Both the position numbers and the translations under genes were made by a program. Under the pieces are notes generated by a model, which saw nothing but the letters and a program-made list of their open reading frames with translations, was not told the origin of the DNA and searched no databases. Shown in pieces: positions 48,921 through 57,017 of a stretch of DNA of 64,000 nt. The stretch is from NCBI GenBank assembly GCA_002361955.1, contig DESK01000011.1:49828-113827 (forward strand). Direction: 5' to 3'. This stretch comes from Lachnospiraceae bacterium UBA3316 (GTDB lineage Bacteria > Bacillota > Clostridia > Lachnospirales > Lachnospiraceae). Numbering within the stretch: the stretch's first letter is position 1; each line of letters opens with the position of its first letter.

Positions 48921-50642
48921 TCAATCCGCAAGCAGGTGTTTTTCCAGTACGGAAAAGGGCGCCGGGCCGATTTCCAGGATTTCTCTGTGGAAGTCCTTTA
49001 AATTGAAATCCTTCCCCCTGGCCTTTTGAACCGCGTCTCTGAGATCGGAGAAGCAGAGATATCCCACATAGTACTTCAGGTAGTTGGCCGGGGACTCAAT
49101 GAGGGCGTCGTAGAGGGAGTCGGCGGCAGCGCTGCTTGAAAAGCCAATCTTTGACAGGCAGTCCGCCACCTGTTCCCTGGTAAAGCCGTGGTAATTGACA
49201 GCGATGTCCAGGGCGCTGGAGACGCCCAGGATGATGGAGCGGTTCAGCCGGTACAGGTCTGCGGCGGCGGGGTCCGCGTCCGCCAGGCCGTAGGAATACA
49301 TTTCCACATAGGTGGCCCAGCCCTCCACATAGCCGCCGAAGTTTAAAATATTGCGCACCTTATTGGAGGGGGCGCTGCCGGAGCAGATGGTCTGGTAAAG
49401 ATGGCCCGGATAGCCTTCGTGGGCCAGGGTGGTGTACAGCTCCAGCGGCGTGTAGCCGGAAAGGTTGTTGATGTAGATCACGTTGGAGGTAAGGTTATCC
49501 ATGGGCGGCGTCAGATAAAAGGCGGGGCTCAGAAAGTCCTCCAGGGACTTATGGACGTATTTGACCTCGCAGGAGACGGCGGGCGGCGCCGGAAAATCGG
49601 CAGCCATCTTTTTCTGAAGATCGGCCAGGATGGCGGCGGGGTCAGGGCGCTGGCCGCCGGAAGCAGCAAGCTCCGGGGCTTCCGGGTGGGTCTTGAGCAG
49701 GGCCTGAAGCTCCTCATAGTCAGACGCAAGCTGCTTTTGGATGCGCTGTTCAAGCGCAGATATGGAATCGAAGCATCCGGTGCTGTCTTTGACCAGGTAT
49801 TCGTAGTACCGGCGGCCCTCCGGCAGGTTTGCCAGCCCTCCGGGATTTTTGCCGGTTCCCTTCAGGCCCGATAAGCCCTCGATCAAAAGGCTGTAAGCCG
49901 GGATGACGTGGTTTTTTACGATGGCTTCATGCTGTGCCGTGAGCTCCTCCCTCTGGGTGTGGGAGAGGCCGGGCACAGCTTTTATTTTTTCTTCAAAAAT
50001 TGGAAGAAGGAAATTCTCGTCGGCGTCGATAAATGCCTGGCATTGAGAGATAATATGATCAGCGGAGGAATCGCTCATGAAAAGGCCGGCGTCGGATTTG
50101 GCCTTTTCAAACTGGAGGATGGAGGCGTAATACTCATCCATCTGGGAGAGGAGCGTCATGTACTCTTTGATATCAGATACGTTCCGGAAGGTATACTCTG
50201 CCAGCAGGACGGGGAGCTGGGCCTGGGTGCCGATGGTGGGCCCCAGAGGCTCCGCGTAGAGCAGAAAGTCTTTGCCCTGTTCCTGGATCTCCAGGTAGGA
50301 GGCGAGAATCTCGTAGGTCAGCCGGTTCTGCCGGGAGAGATTTTTGCAGGGGATGGAGGCGAGGGCCTCCCGGTAATGCTTTAAGGCGGAGACGCCCTGA
50401 GCCAGGGCTTTCGGGGAAGCGGAGCCTAAGGTCACGGGATAAGACTCTATGCCGCAGGCCTTAGGGTCTGACAGGGTATAATGAAGGTTCAGGGTATTTC
50501 CGGTAATCTCATCACGAAACATTTTTTCGGTAAAGCGGGAAAATTCCCGGTTGTCCGCGTAGAAGCGGATGGAGAGCAGAAGCAGAAGAGCTGCCGGGAG
50601 CAGCAGGATTTTCAGGATAAGGGAGCGTTTGTCTTTTTCCAT
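48921..50642 (-). CDS. DUF885 family protein, putative membrane-anchored peptidase
   Basis: A roughly 573-residue protein with an N-terminal membrane helix (KRSLILKILLLPAALLLLLS) that would anchor it outside the membrane. The DUF885 family has metal-binding motifs; here LAHEGYPGHLYQT near residue 420 matches the HExxPGH pattern. Members are thought to be zinc peptidases, often clustered near peptide metabolism genes, but their substrates are poorly known. I used the ATG at 50642, which has AGGTGG just before it; a second ATG at 50663 adds seven residues. It stands alone on the minus strand, divergent from shikimate kinase. Confidence 0.87.
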   Translation of the reverse strand: MEKDKRSLILKILLLPAALLLLLSIRFYADNREFSRFTEKMFRDEITGNTLNLHYTLSDPKACGIESYPVTLGSASPKALAQGVSALKHYREALASIPCKNLSRQNRLTYEILASYLEIQEQGKDFLLYAEPLGPTIGTQAQLPVLLAEYTFRNVSDIKEYMTLLSQMDEYYASILQFEKAKSDAGLFMSDSSADHIISQCQAFIDADENFLLPIFEEKIKAVPGLSHTQREELTAQHEAIVKNHVIPAYSLLIEGLSGLKGTGKNPGGLANLPEGRRYYEYLVKDSTGCFDSISALEQRIQKQLASDYEELQALLKTHPEAPELAASGGQRPDPAAILADLQKKMAADFPAPPAVSCEVKYVHKSLEDFLSPAFYLTPPMDNLTSNVIYINNLSGYTPLELYTTLAHEGYPGHLYQTICSGSAPSNKVRNILNFGGYVEGWATYVEMYSYGLADADPAAADLYRLNRSIILGVSSALDIAVNYHGFTREQVADCLSKIGFSSSAAADSLYDALIESPANYLKYYVGYLCFSDLRDAVQKARGKDFNLKDFHREILEIGPAPFSVLEKHLLAD

Positions 50643-50765
50643 AGGCCACCTGTAGGGAAACAATGTCCTTGCATTCTATGAGAAAAGGTTGAAAGAAATG
50701 CGTTTTTGTGGTACTCTATCGAAAACTGTTTTCAGATAGAAGCAAAGAGGCAGGTGACAGAAGCT

Positions 50766-51266
50766 ATGAAAAATATCATCCTGATCGGGATGCCCGGTTC
50801 CGGGAAAAGCACGGTAGGCGTGGTACTGGCCAAGGTACTGGGATATGGATTTTTGGATTCGGATCTGATCATTCAGGCGCAGGAGGGCAAGCGCCTGTTT
50901 GAGATTATGGAGGAAGTGGGGAATGATGGGTTCCTTCTGGTGGAGGAGCGGGTCAACAGCCAGCTTTGCGCGGAACGGTGCGTCATTGCCACGGGAGGCA
51001 GCGCCGTATACGGGGCGAAAGCGATGGAACACCTGAAAAGCATAGGTACGGTCGTTTACCTGGAGCTTCCCTACCGTGAGCTGGAGCGCCGCCTGGGCAA
51101 CCTGAAGCACCGGGGAGTCGTCCTGAAGGAGGGCCAGACCCTGGAAGACTTATATCGGGAGCGTGTCCCTCTTTATGAGAAATATGCCGACATTACCGTA
51201 CCGGAAGGGGGACTGGATGTACAGCAAACCATAGAAAAGCTCCTGCCCAGGCTGAAAGATTTATAG
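50766..51266 (+). CDS. aroK: Shikimate kinase
   Basis: A 166-residue kinase that phosphorylates shikimate in aromatic amino-acid synthesis. Walker A is GMPGSGKST at residues 8-16, DSD binds magnesium and shikimate at about 34-36, and ATGGSAVY stands for the usual GGG substrate motif. The later ELERRLGNLKHRG matches the lid region. The ATG at 50766 has AGGTGACAG just upstream; upstream ATG codons are less well supported. Other shikimate pathway genes are not in the window, so it is an unlinked member of the pathway; the GGS variant leaves some room for a related nucleoside-kinase-like role. Confidence 0.88.
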   Translation: MKNIILIGMPGSGKSTVGVVLAKVLGYGFLDSDLIIQAQEGKRLFEIMEEVGNDGFLLVEERVNSQLCAERCVIATGGSAVYGAKAMEHLKSIGTVVYLELPYRELERRLGNLKHRGVVLKEGQTLEDLYRERVPLYEKYADITVPEGGLDVQQTIEKLLPRLKDL

Positions 51267-51291
51267 AAAATTACTGAAATCTTAATTTTTA

Positions 51292-51319
51292 TTTACAAAG
51301 GGGTAAAATATGATATAAT
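51292..51319 (+). promoter_or_regulatory. Promoter upstream of murA
   Basis: TTTACA (51292-51297), 16-bp spacer, TATAAT (51314-51319) preceded by TGA, giving an extended -10. The transcript would have a roughly 200-base leader. Confidence 0.75.
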
Positions 51320-51412
51320 GTTGAGGTAAACATGTATACAGAGAGCCGAAAAAAAGAGACTGTTTCTCATTGTAAGGGGCAGTGAGGAATGATTGGCTTA
51401 AAAATTAACAGA

Positions 51413-51438
51413 AAGTGCCCTCATCGCAAGCACTTTTT
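51413..51438 (+). terminator. Possible attenuator in the murA leader
   Basis: AAGTGC (51413-51418) pairs with GCACTT (51429-51434), with six T ending at 51438, 90 bases before murA. Upstream AGTGAGG (about 51381-51387) could pair with CCTCAT inside the loop as an antiterminator. A short ORF of nine codons (51459-51488) lies downstream. The leader has no recognised riboswitch core. Confidence 0.45.
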
Positions 51439-51528
51439 TATTAAATAGTGGGTAGTATATGAATAAGGGCGGCGGCATACATCGGTGATCTGATGTGCGC
51501 GGCCGGAAAGAAGAATTCGAGGTGTCCT

Positions 51529-52821
51529 ATGGAACAGTATATTATCAGGGGTGGAAACCCGTTAGTCGGTGAAGTAGAGATCGGCGGCGCGAAAAACGCG
51601 GCGCTGGGAATTTTGGCAGCAGCGATCATGACAGATGAGACTGTGCTTCTGGAGAATCTGCCGGATGTCCAGGATATCAATGTATTGCTGGAGGCCATCA
51701 GCGGAATCGGCGCTACGGTAAACCGGATTGATCGGAACAAGGTGTCCATCAATGGATCCATGATAGGTGATTTCAGCGTAGATTACGAGTATATCAAACG
51801 GATCCGTGCGTCTTACTATTTGCTGGGCGCTCTGCTTGGAAAATACAGGCGGGCGGAAGTTCCTCTTCCCGGCGGCTGCAATATTGGCAGCAGACCTATC
51901 GACCTGCACCTGAAGGGCTTTAAAGCACTGGGAGCCAGCGTCAAGATCATAAACGGCGCGATCGTGGCGGAGGCTGAGAGGCTGCGGGGCAGCCATATCT
52001 TCCTGGATACCGTTTCTGTGGGAGCTACCATCAACATCATGATGGCCGCAGCCATGGCAGAGGGGCGTACGACCATTGAGAACGCAGCCAGGGAGCCTCA
52101 TGTGGTAGACGTGGCGAACTTCCTGAACAGTATGGGAGCCAATATCAAGGGCGCCGGAACGGATGTGATCCGCATCCGGGGCGTGGAGAAGCTCCACAAG
52201 ACAGAGTATTCGATCATCCCGGACCAGATCGAGGCCGGAACCTTCATGTTCGCGGCAGCGGCGACGAAGGGCGACGTGATGGTAAAGAACGTGATTCCGA
52301 AGCATCTGGAAGCCACCACGGCAAAGCTGGTGGAGATCGGATGCGAGGTGGAGGAGTTTGACGACGCTGTCCGTGTGGTGGCCTCCAGGCGTCTGACGAA
52401 CACAAACGTCAAAACACTGCCCTATCCGGGATATCCCACGGATATGCAGCCACAGATCGGCGTTACTTTGGCCATCGCCAAGGGAACGAGTATTGTGACA
52501 GAGAGTATCTTTGAGAATCGTTTTAAATATATTGACGAGCTGGCCAGAATGGGCGCTTCCGTGAAGGTGGAGGGCAACACCGCCATCATTACCGGGGTGG
52601 AGAAGCTCACAGGAGCCCGCGTCAGCGCGCCTGACCTGCGTGCCGGGGCTGCCCTCGTGATCGCGGGGCTCGCGGCAGAGGGGATCACGATTGTGGACGA
52701 TATCGTGTATATCCAGCGGGGCTACGAGAATTTCGAGGAGAAGCTTCGCGGCCTGGGAGCGGAGATCGAGAAAGTCTCCAGCGAGAAGGAGATCCAGAAA
52801 TTCAAATTAAAGGTTGTATAG
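51529..52821 (+). CDS. murA: UDP-N-acetylglucosamine 1-carboxyvinyltransferase
   Basis: A 430-residue enzyme that adds enolpyruvate to UDP-GlcNAc, the first committed step of peptidoglycan synthesis. The catalytic cysteine is C117 in LPGGCNIGSRPIDLHL, the fosfomycin target; other signatures are IGGAKNAALGILAAAI at the start, RASYYLLGALLGK, TIENAAREPHVVDVA and PDLRAGAALVIAGLAA. The ATG at 51529 has GAGGTG at a proper distance. Firmicutes often carry two paralogues; which one this is cannot be told. It has its own promoter and leader. Confidence 0.96.
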   Translation: MEQYIIRGGNPLVGEVEIGGAKNAALGILAAAIMTDETVLLENLPDVQDINVLLEAISGIGATVNRIDRNKVSINGSMIGDFSVDYEYIKRIRASYYLLGALLGKYRRAEVPLPGGCNIGSRPIDLHLKGFKALGASVKIINGAIVAEAERLRGSHIFLDTVSVGATINIMMAAAMAEGRTTIENAAREPHVVDVANFLNSMGANIKGAGTDVIRIRGVEKLHKTEYSIIPDQIEAGTFMFAAAATKGDVMVKNVIPKHLEATTAKLVEIGCEVEEFDDAVRVVASRRLTNTNVKTLPYPGYPTDMQPQIGVTLAIAKGTSIVTESIFENRFKYIDELARMGASVKVEGNTAIITGVEKLTGARVSAPDLRAGAALVIAGLAAEGITIVDDIVYIQRGYENFEEKLRGLGAEIEKVSSEKEIQKFKLKVV

Positions 52822-52838
52822 ATTCGTAAAGAAAAGGC

Positions 52839-52868
52839 TTGACTTCCCACATTTGCCTGTGTTACACT
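52839..52868 (+). promoter_or_regulatory. Promoter of the rpmG-secE-nusG operon
   Basis: TTGACT (52839-52844) and TACACT (52863-52868) with an 18-bp spacer. An imperfect inverted repeat, CATTTGCCTGT (52850-52860) and ACAGGCGAATG (52871-52881), straddles the -10 box. A T run (about 52892-52899) and a hairpin with stem CGACGGCC/GGCTGTCG (about 52909-52929) follow in the leader. Confidence 0.68.
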
Positions 52869-52960
52869 GGACAGGCGAATGGAAGTAGGTCTTTTTTTTA
52901 TGCCTAAAATCGACGGCCTTCCGGCTGTCGGCAAAATACAACGAGAGTGAGGTGGAAGTT

Positions 52961-53110
52961 GTGCGCACAAGAATCACATTGGCTTGTACGGAATGTAAAC
53001 AGCGTAATTACAACACGACGAAGGATAAGAAAAATCATCCGGACAGAATGGAAACTAAGAAATATTGTAGGTTCTGCAGAAAACACACAATGCACAAGGA
53101 GACAAAGTAG
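52961..53110 (+). CDS. rpmG: 50S ribosomal protein L33
   Basis: A 49-residue ribosomal protein starting with GTG at 52961 after a GAGGTGG site. The four zinc-binding cysteines are kept: C9 and C12 in ACTEC, C36 and C39 in YCRFC. The end, KHTMHKETK, is typical of the L33 family. The gene lies upstream of secE and nusG, the standard Firmicutes arrangement. A zinc-free form would have lost these cysteines, so this is the C+ type. Confidence 0.95.
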   Translation: MRTRITLACTECKQRNYNTTKDKKNHPDRMETKKYCRFCRKHTMHKETK

Positions 53111-53133
53111 TCGCCGGAAAGGAAAGTGACGAG

Positions 53134-53340
53134 ATGGGAGAAACTGCAAAGACAGATAAAACTCCAAAAAAGAGCTGGTCCGACGGCCTGAAGGCTGAGT
53201 ACAACAAGATCGTCTGGCCGGACAAGAAATCACTTGGCAAGCAGACTACAGCTGTGGTCGTTCTTTCTGTGATACTGGGCGTCATCATCGCCGTTTTGGA
53301 TTTCCTGGTACAGTATGGTGTAGATTTCATAGTGAAGTAA
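53134..53340 (+). CDS. secE: Preprotein translocase subunit SecE
   Basis: A 68-residue subunit of the SecYEG channel with one membrane helix at about residues 40-64 (VVVLSVILGVIIAVLDFLV), preceded by the family motif LKAEYNKIVWPDKKSLGKQT. This is the short form normal in Firmicutes. It lies 23 bases after rpmG and 16 bases before nusG. Confidence 0.96.
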   Translation: MGETAKTDKTPKKSWSDGLKAEYNKIVWPDKKSLGKQTTAVVVLSVILGVIIAVLDFLVQYGVDFIVK

Positions 53341-53356
53341 GGGCAAGGGTGATTTT

Positions 53357-53872
53357 ATGTCAGAAGCAAACTGGTATGTCGTTCATACCTATTCCGGGTA
53401 TGAGAACAAGGTAAAGGCCAACATTGAGAAGACGATCGAAAACAGGCATCTGGAGGATCAGATCCTGGAGGTCAGAGTCCCCATGCAGGATGTTGTCGAG
53501 GTAAAGAACGGAGCCAAGAAGCAGGTTCAGAAGAAGCTGTTTCCGGGATACGTGCTTCTCAATATGATTATGAATGATGACACCTGGTATGTAGTGAGAA
53601 ATACCAGAGGTGTTACCGGATTTGTTGGACCTGGATCTAAGCCAGTGCCACTTACCGAAGAGGAAATGAAACCTCTTGGAATCAGGGAAGCAGAGCTTCT
53701 TGTGGACTTCAAGGAGGGCGACACGGTAATGATTACCGGAGGTGTCTGGAAAGACACCGTGGGCGTCGTTCAGGCTTTGAACGACAGTAAGCAGATCGTT
53801 ACGATCAACGTTGAGCTGTTTGGCCGTGAAACACCGGTTGAGATCAGTTTCACGGAAGTTAAAAAAATGTAA
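53357..53872 (+). CDS. nusG: Transcription termination/antitermination protein NusG
   Basis: A 171-residue elongation factor that binds RNA polymerase through its NGN domain (about residues 1-110; WYVVHTYSGYENKVKANIEK, and LFPGYVLLNMIMNDDTWYVVRNTRGVTGFVG) and links to Rho or the ribosome through the C-terminal KOW domain (about 118-171; FKEGDTVMITGGVWKDTVGVVQ). Length and position before rplK are canonical. Confidence 0.97.
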   Translation: MSEANWYVVHTYSGYENKVKANIEKTIENRHLEDQILEVRVPMQDVVEVKNGAKKQVQKKLFPGYVLLNMIMNDDTWYVVRNTRGVTGFVGPGSKPVPLTEEEMKPLGIREAELLVDFKEGDTVMITGGVWKDTVGVVQALNDSKQIVTINVELFGRETPVEISFTEVKKM

Positions 53873-53913
53873 CTAGCAGTAATTCCGGTAAGCGAATTCG
53901 CGGTTTATCGGAC

Positions 53914-53948
53914 GTGGGAGGGAAACCCCCGACATTACCACATAGGAG
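53914..53948 (+). promoter_or_regulatory. L1-binding-site mimic in the rplK leader
   Basis: GTGGGAGGG (53914-53922) with a following CCCCCGACATTACCAC strand reproduces the GTGGGAGG motif that ribosomal protein L1 recognises in 23S rRNA and in its own mRNA in E. coli and Methanococcus. It ends at the AGGAGGTG ribosome site, so bound L1 would block rplK translation. The motif is seen; regulation is inferred. Confidence 0.65.
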
Positions 53949-53957
53949 GTGCCTAAA

Positions 53958-54383
53958 ATGGCAAAAAAAGTAACAGGTTATATTAAATTACAGATCCCGG
54001 CGGGCAAGGCTACACCGGCTCCGCCAGTTGGTCCTGCTCTTGGACAGCATGGTGTCAATATCGTTCAGTTTACAAAGGAGTTCAACGCAAGGACAGCCGA
54101 TAAGGGCGATCTGATCATCCCCGTAGTGATCACTGTTTACGCGGACAGAAGCTTCAGCTTTATCACAAAGACTCCGCCTGCAGCCGTTCTTCTGAAGAAG
54201 GCTTGCAACCTTAAGTCTGGTTCAGGCGCACCGAACAAGACAAAGGTAGCTACGATCTCCAAGGATAAGGTAAGAGAGATCGCAGAGATGAAGATGCCGG
54301 ATTTAAATGCGGGAAGCATCGAGGCGGCTATGAGCATGGTCGCAGGTACTGCGCGCAGCATGGGTATCACGGTTGAAGAGTAA
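53958..54383 (+). CDS. rplK: 50S ribosomal protein L11
   Basis: A 141-residue ribosomal protein with the GYIKLQIPAGKATPAPPVGPALGQHGVNI N-terminus, split here as family core, and the C-terminal RNA-binding domain ending MSMVAGTARSMGITVEE. It forms the base of the ribosomal stalk and the thiostrepton site. The ATG at 53958 follows AGGAGGTG; a GTG nine bases earlier lies within that site and is unlikely. Confidence 0.97.
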   Translation: MAKKVTGYIKLQIPAGKATPAPPVGPALGQHGVNIVQFTKEFNARTADKGDLIIPVVITVYADRSFSFITKTPPAAVLLKKACNLKSGSGAPNKTKVATISKDKVREIAEMKMPDLNAGSIEAAMSMVAGTARSMGITVEE

Positions 54384-54395
54384 ATCGAAGATAAA

Positions 54396-54430
54396 GTGGG
54401 AGGGAGATTCCCGCAAACACCACCAGGAGG
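54396..54430 (+). promoter_or_regulatory. L1-binding-site mimic in the rplA leader
   Basis: A second GTGGGAGGGA (54396-54405), pairing with a TTCCCGC segment and followed by CACCACCAGGAGG, lies before rplA. Its order of elements matches that before rplK, so each gene has its own copy. Confidence 0.62.
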
Positions 54431-54439
54431 TTATTTAAT

Positions 54440-55132
54440 ATGAAAAGAGGAAAAAAATATGTAGAGGCTGCTAAGGCGATTGACCGCGCAGTGCTCTATG
54501 ATACAGCGGATGCTATTGCATTAGCGAAGAAGACAGCAGTAGCGAAATTTGACGAAACGATCGAAGCTCACATCAGAACAGGCTGTGATGGCCGTCATGC
54601 GGATCAGCAGATCCGAGGCGCTGTCGTACTGCCCCACGGAACAGGTAAAAAGGTTCGTGTTCTGGTATTCGCAAAGAACGCGAAGGCAGATGAGGCTCTG
54701 GCAGCGGGCGCAGAATTCGTCGGCGGCGAGGAGCTGATCCCGAAGATCCAGAACGAGAACTGGTTTGACTACGATGTAGTCGTAGCTACACCGGATATGA
54801 TGGGTGTAGTTGGACGTCTGGGCCGTGTCCTTGGACCGAAGGGCTTAATGCCGAACCCCAAGGCCGGAACTGTAACCATGGACGTAACAAAGGCAGTTAA
54901 GGATATCAAAGCCGGTAAGATCGAGTACAGATTGGATAAGACCAACATCATTCACGTGCCAATCGGAAAAGCTTCTTTTACCGAGGAGCAGTTAGCGGAC
55001 AACTTCCAGACGCTTATGGGTGCTATCGTAAAAGCGAGACCCAGCGCACTTAAAGGCCAGTATTTGAAGAGTGTCACCCTTGCGACAACCATGGGACCTG
55101 GCATCAAACTGAATACTGCAAAATTCGTATAG
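54440..55132 (+). CDS. rplA: 50S ribosomal protein L1
   Basis: A 230-residue ribosomal protein of the L1 stalk, which helps move deacylated tRNA out of the E site and represses its own operon. Signature segments include VLPHGTGKKVRVLVFA, the IPKIQNENWFDYDVVVATPDMM stretch in two parts and the VLGPKGLMPNPKAGTV motif. AGGAGG precedes the ATG. A strong terminator follows, so rplA is the end of the operon; rplJ and rplL, which usually follow, are not present. Confidence 0.97.
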   Translation: MKRGKKYVEAAKAIDRAVLYDTADAIALAKKTAVAKFDETIEAHIRTGCDGRHADQQIRGAVVLPHGTGKKVRVLVFAKNAKADEALAAGAEFVGGEELIPKIQNENWFDYDVVVATPDMMGVVGRLGRVLGPKGLMPNPKAGTVTMDVTKAVKDIKAGKIEYRLDKTNIIHVPIGKASFTEEQLADNFQTLMGAIVKARPSALKGQYLKSVTLATTMGPGIKLNTAKFV

Positions 55133-55172
55133 GAATATGCGTAAAAGAGAACTGCCGGAAAAGGGCGGTTCC

Positions 55173-55227
55173 AAAAACAGCAAAGAGCCTGCGGCTTGTA
55201 TGAGCCGCAGGCTCTTTGCTGTTTTTT
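55173..55227 (+). terminator. Long intrinsic terminator after rplA
   Basis: About 24 bases (55173-55196, ending CTGCGGCT) pair perfectly with 55203-55226 around a 6-base loop, ending in six T. The symmetric A and T runs could stop transcription in both directions. It sharply separates ribosomal genes from kdp. Confidence 0.94.
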
Positions 55228-55337
55228 GCGGTGATCTTAACGCTGTTTTTGCGGAGAGGGCCTCTTTTTTAACACCAACTTTTTAAGGTCTGTGGTACGA
55301 TTATCGGAACTTAAAATTAAAGGAGGAATAAAAAGGC

Positions 55338-57008
55338 ATGTTACAAATTGCTTTGACCCTGGCCATTTTTTTACTGGCCGTGATTCCCGCCGGCACCTAT
55401 ATGTACCATATCGCGGCGGGGGAGAAGACCTTTGGGGATCCCTTTTTTGACAGAGTGGATCAGGGGATCTACAGGCTCTGCCGGATTGACAGGAGAGGCA
55501 TGGGCTGGAAGGAGTATATGGGGAACCTGGTGTTGACAAACGGTGTGATGATCCTGATGGGATACTTTCTGCTGCGGTTTCAGGGAAGGCTGTTCCTGAA
55601 TCCCAACGGCGCTGCGGGAATGGGGCCTGTGCTTTCCCTTCACACGGTGATCAGTTTTATGACAAACACCAACATGCAGCATTCCTTTGGGGAGGAGGGG
55701 CTCTCCCATCTGAGCCAGATGCTGGTGGTTATCTTTATGATGTTTACGTCGGCGGCCACAGGCTACGGGGCCTGCATGGCTCTGTGCAGGGGATTTGCAG
55801 GAAAAAGGGAGGATGTGGGAAACTTCTACGAGGATATGGTGCGGGTCACCACCAGGCTCTTACTGCCCGGCTCCCTGGTCATCGGGCTGGCGCTGGTCTG
55901 GCAGGGGGTGCCCTGTACCTTCGGGGGAAATGTGACGGTGGAGACGGTCACGGGAAGCTTTCAGGATATCGCCCTGGGGCCTGTGGCGGCCCTGGAGAGC
56001 ATCAAGCATCTGGGCACGAACGGCGGCGGATTTTTCAGCGCGAACGGGGCGTCGCCGCTGGAGAATCCCACGATCATCAGCAATCTTCTGGAGCTTTTCT
56101 CCATGATGCTGCTCCCGGCCGCCTGCGTCCTCACCTTCGGCAAAATGGCGTCGAAGGGGAAACAGGGCAGGGCGATCTTTGCCGCCATGGCTATTCTCTT
56201 TCTGGCCGGCCTGGCCCTCTGCTATGGGTCTGAGATGGCGGGAAATCCCAGGCTTGCCCAGGCAGGGCTCCAGGGGCCGGGAAGCTATGAGGGGAAGGAG
56301 GTGCGCTTCGGGATTGACCAGTCGGCGTTGTTTACTGCCGCCACCAGCGCCTTCACCACAGGCTCCGTCAACAATATGCATAGTACCCTGACGCCCCTCG
56401 GCGGTATGGTTCCGATGCTTCACATGATGATGAACTGTGTGTTCGGAGGCATGGGGACGGGACTGATGAATATGATGATGTATGTGGTCCTGACGGTGTT
56501 TATCTGCGGGCTGATGGTGGGACGCACGCCGGAGTATCTGGGAAAGAAGATCGAGGGAAGGGAAATGAGGCTGGTGGTGCTCGTGTTGGTGCTGCACCCT
56601 CTTTTGATTCTTGGATTTTCCGCTGCCGGGGCTGTCCTTCCGGCCGGGATGGAGACCCTGGCAAATCGGGATTTCCACGGCTTTTCGGAGATCCTGTATG
56701 AATTTTCCTCGGCAGCGGCAAACAATGGCTCAGGGTTTGAGGGACTGGAGGACAATACAGGCTTCTGGAACATCACCACGGGGATTGTCATGCTCCTGGG
56801 GCGTTATGTCAGCCTGGCCGCCCAGCTGGCGGTGGCGGGCTCTCTTCTGGCCAAGAGGCGGGTGAAGGCCTCGGCCGGTACCATGCCCACAGACAATGGC
56901 CTGTTTACGGTTCTGCTGGTTTTTATCGTATATATTTTTGCCGGGCTGACCTTTGTCCCGGCCCTGGCGCTGGGGCCCGTGGCGGAGCATCTGACGCTTT
57001 GGTTTTAG
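55338..57008 (+). CDS. kdpA: Potassium-transporting ATPase potassium-binding subunit KdpA
   Basis: A 556-residue channel-like subunit of the KdpFABC high-affinity K+ pump; E. coli KdpA has 557. Four selectivity-filter-like repeats are visible, for example SFMTNTNMQHSFGEEG, HLGTNGGGFFSANGASPLENP, TGSVNNMHSTLTPLGGM and SAAANNGSGFEGL, with about ten membrane helices. AAGGAGG lies before the ATG. The roughly 110-base gap before it has a weak TTAACA and TACGAT promoter pair with long spacing. No kdpF was found as a small ORF before it. Confidence 0.96.
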   Translation: MLQIALTLAIFLLAVIPAGTYMYHIAAGEKTFGDPFFDRVDQGIYRLCRIDRRGMGWKEYMGNLVLTNGVMILMGYFLLRFQGRLFLNPNGAAGMGPVLSLHTVISFMTNTNMQHSFGEEGLSHLSQMLVVIFMMFTSAATGYGACMALCRGFAGKREDVGNFYEDMVRVTTRLLLPGSLVIGLALVWQGVPCTFGGNVTVETVTGSFQDIALGPVAALESIKHLGTNGGGFFSANGASPLENPTIISNLLELFSMMLLPAACVLTFGKMASKGKQGRAIFAAMAILFLAGLALCYGSEMAGNPRLAQAGLQGPGSYEGKEVRFGIDQSALFTAATSAFTTGSVNNMHSTLTPLGGMVPMLHMMMNCVFGGMGTGLMNMMMYVVLTVFICGLMVGRTPEYLGKKIEGREMRLVVLVLVLHPLLILGFSAAGAVLPAGMETLANRDFHGFSEILYEFSSAAANNGSGFEGLEDNTGFWNITTGIVMLLGRYVSLAAQLAVAGSLLAKRRVKASAGTMPTDNGLFTVLLVFIVYIFAGLTFVPALALGPVAEHLTLWF

Positions 57009-57017
57009 GTGGAAAGG

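Noticed and set aside
51459..51488. Nine-codon leader peptide before murA
   Set aside because: It has no clear ribosome site and no codon run that would suggest attenuation; noted only as part of the leader.
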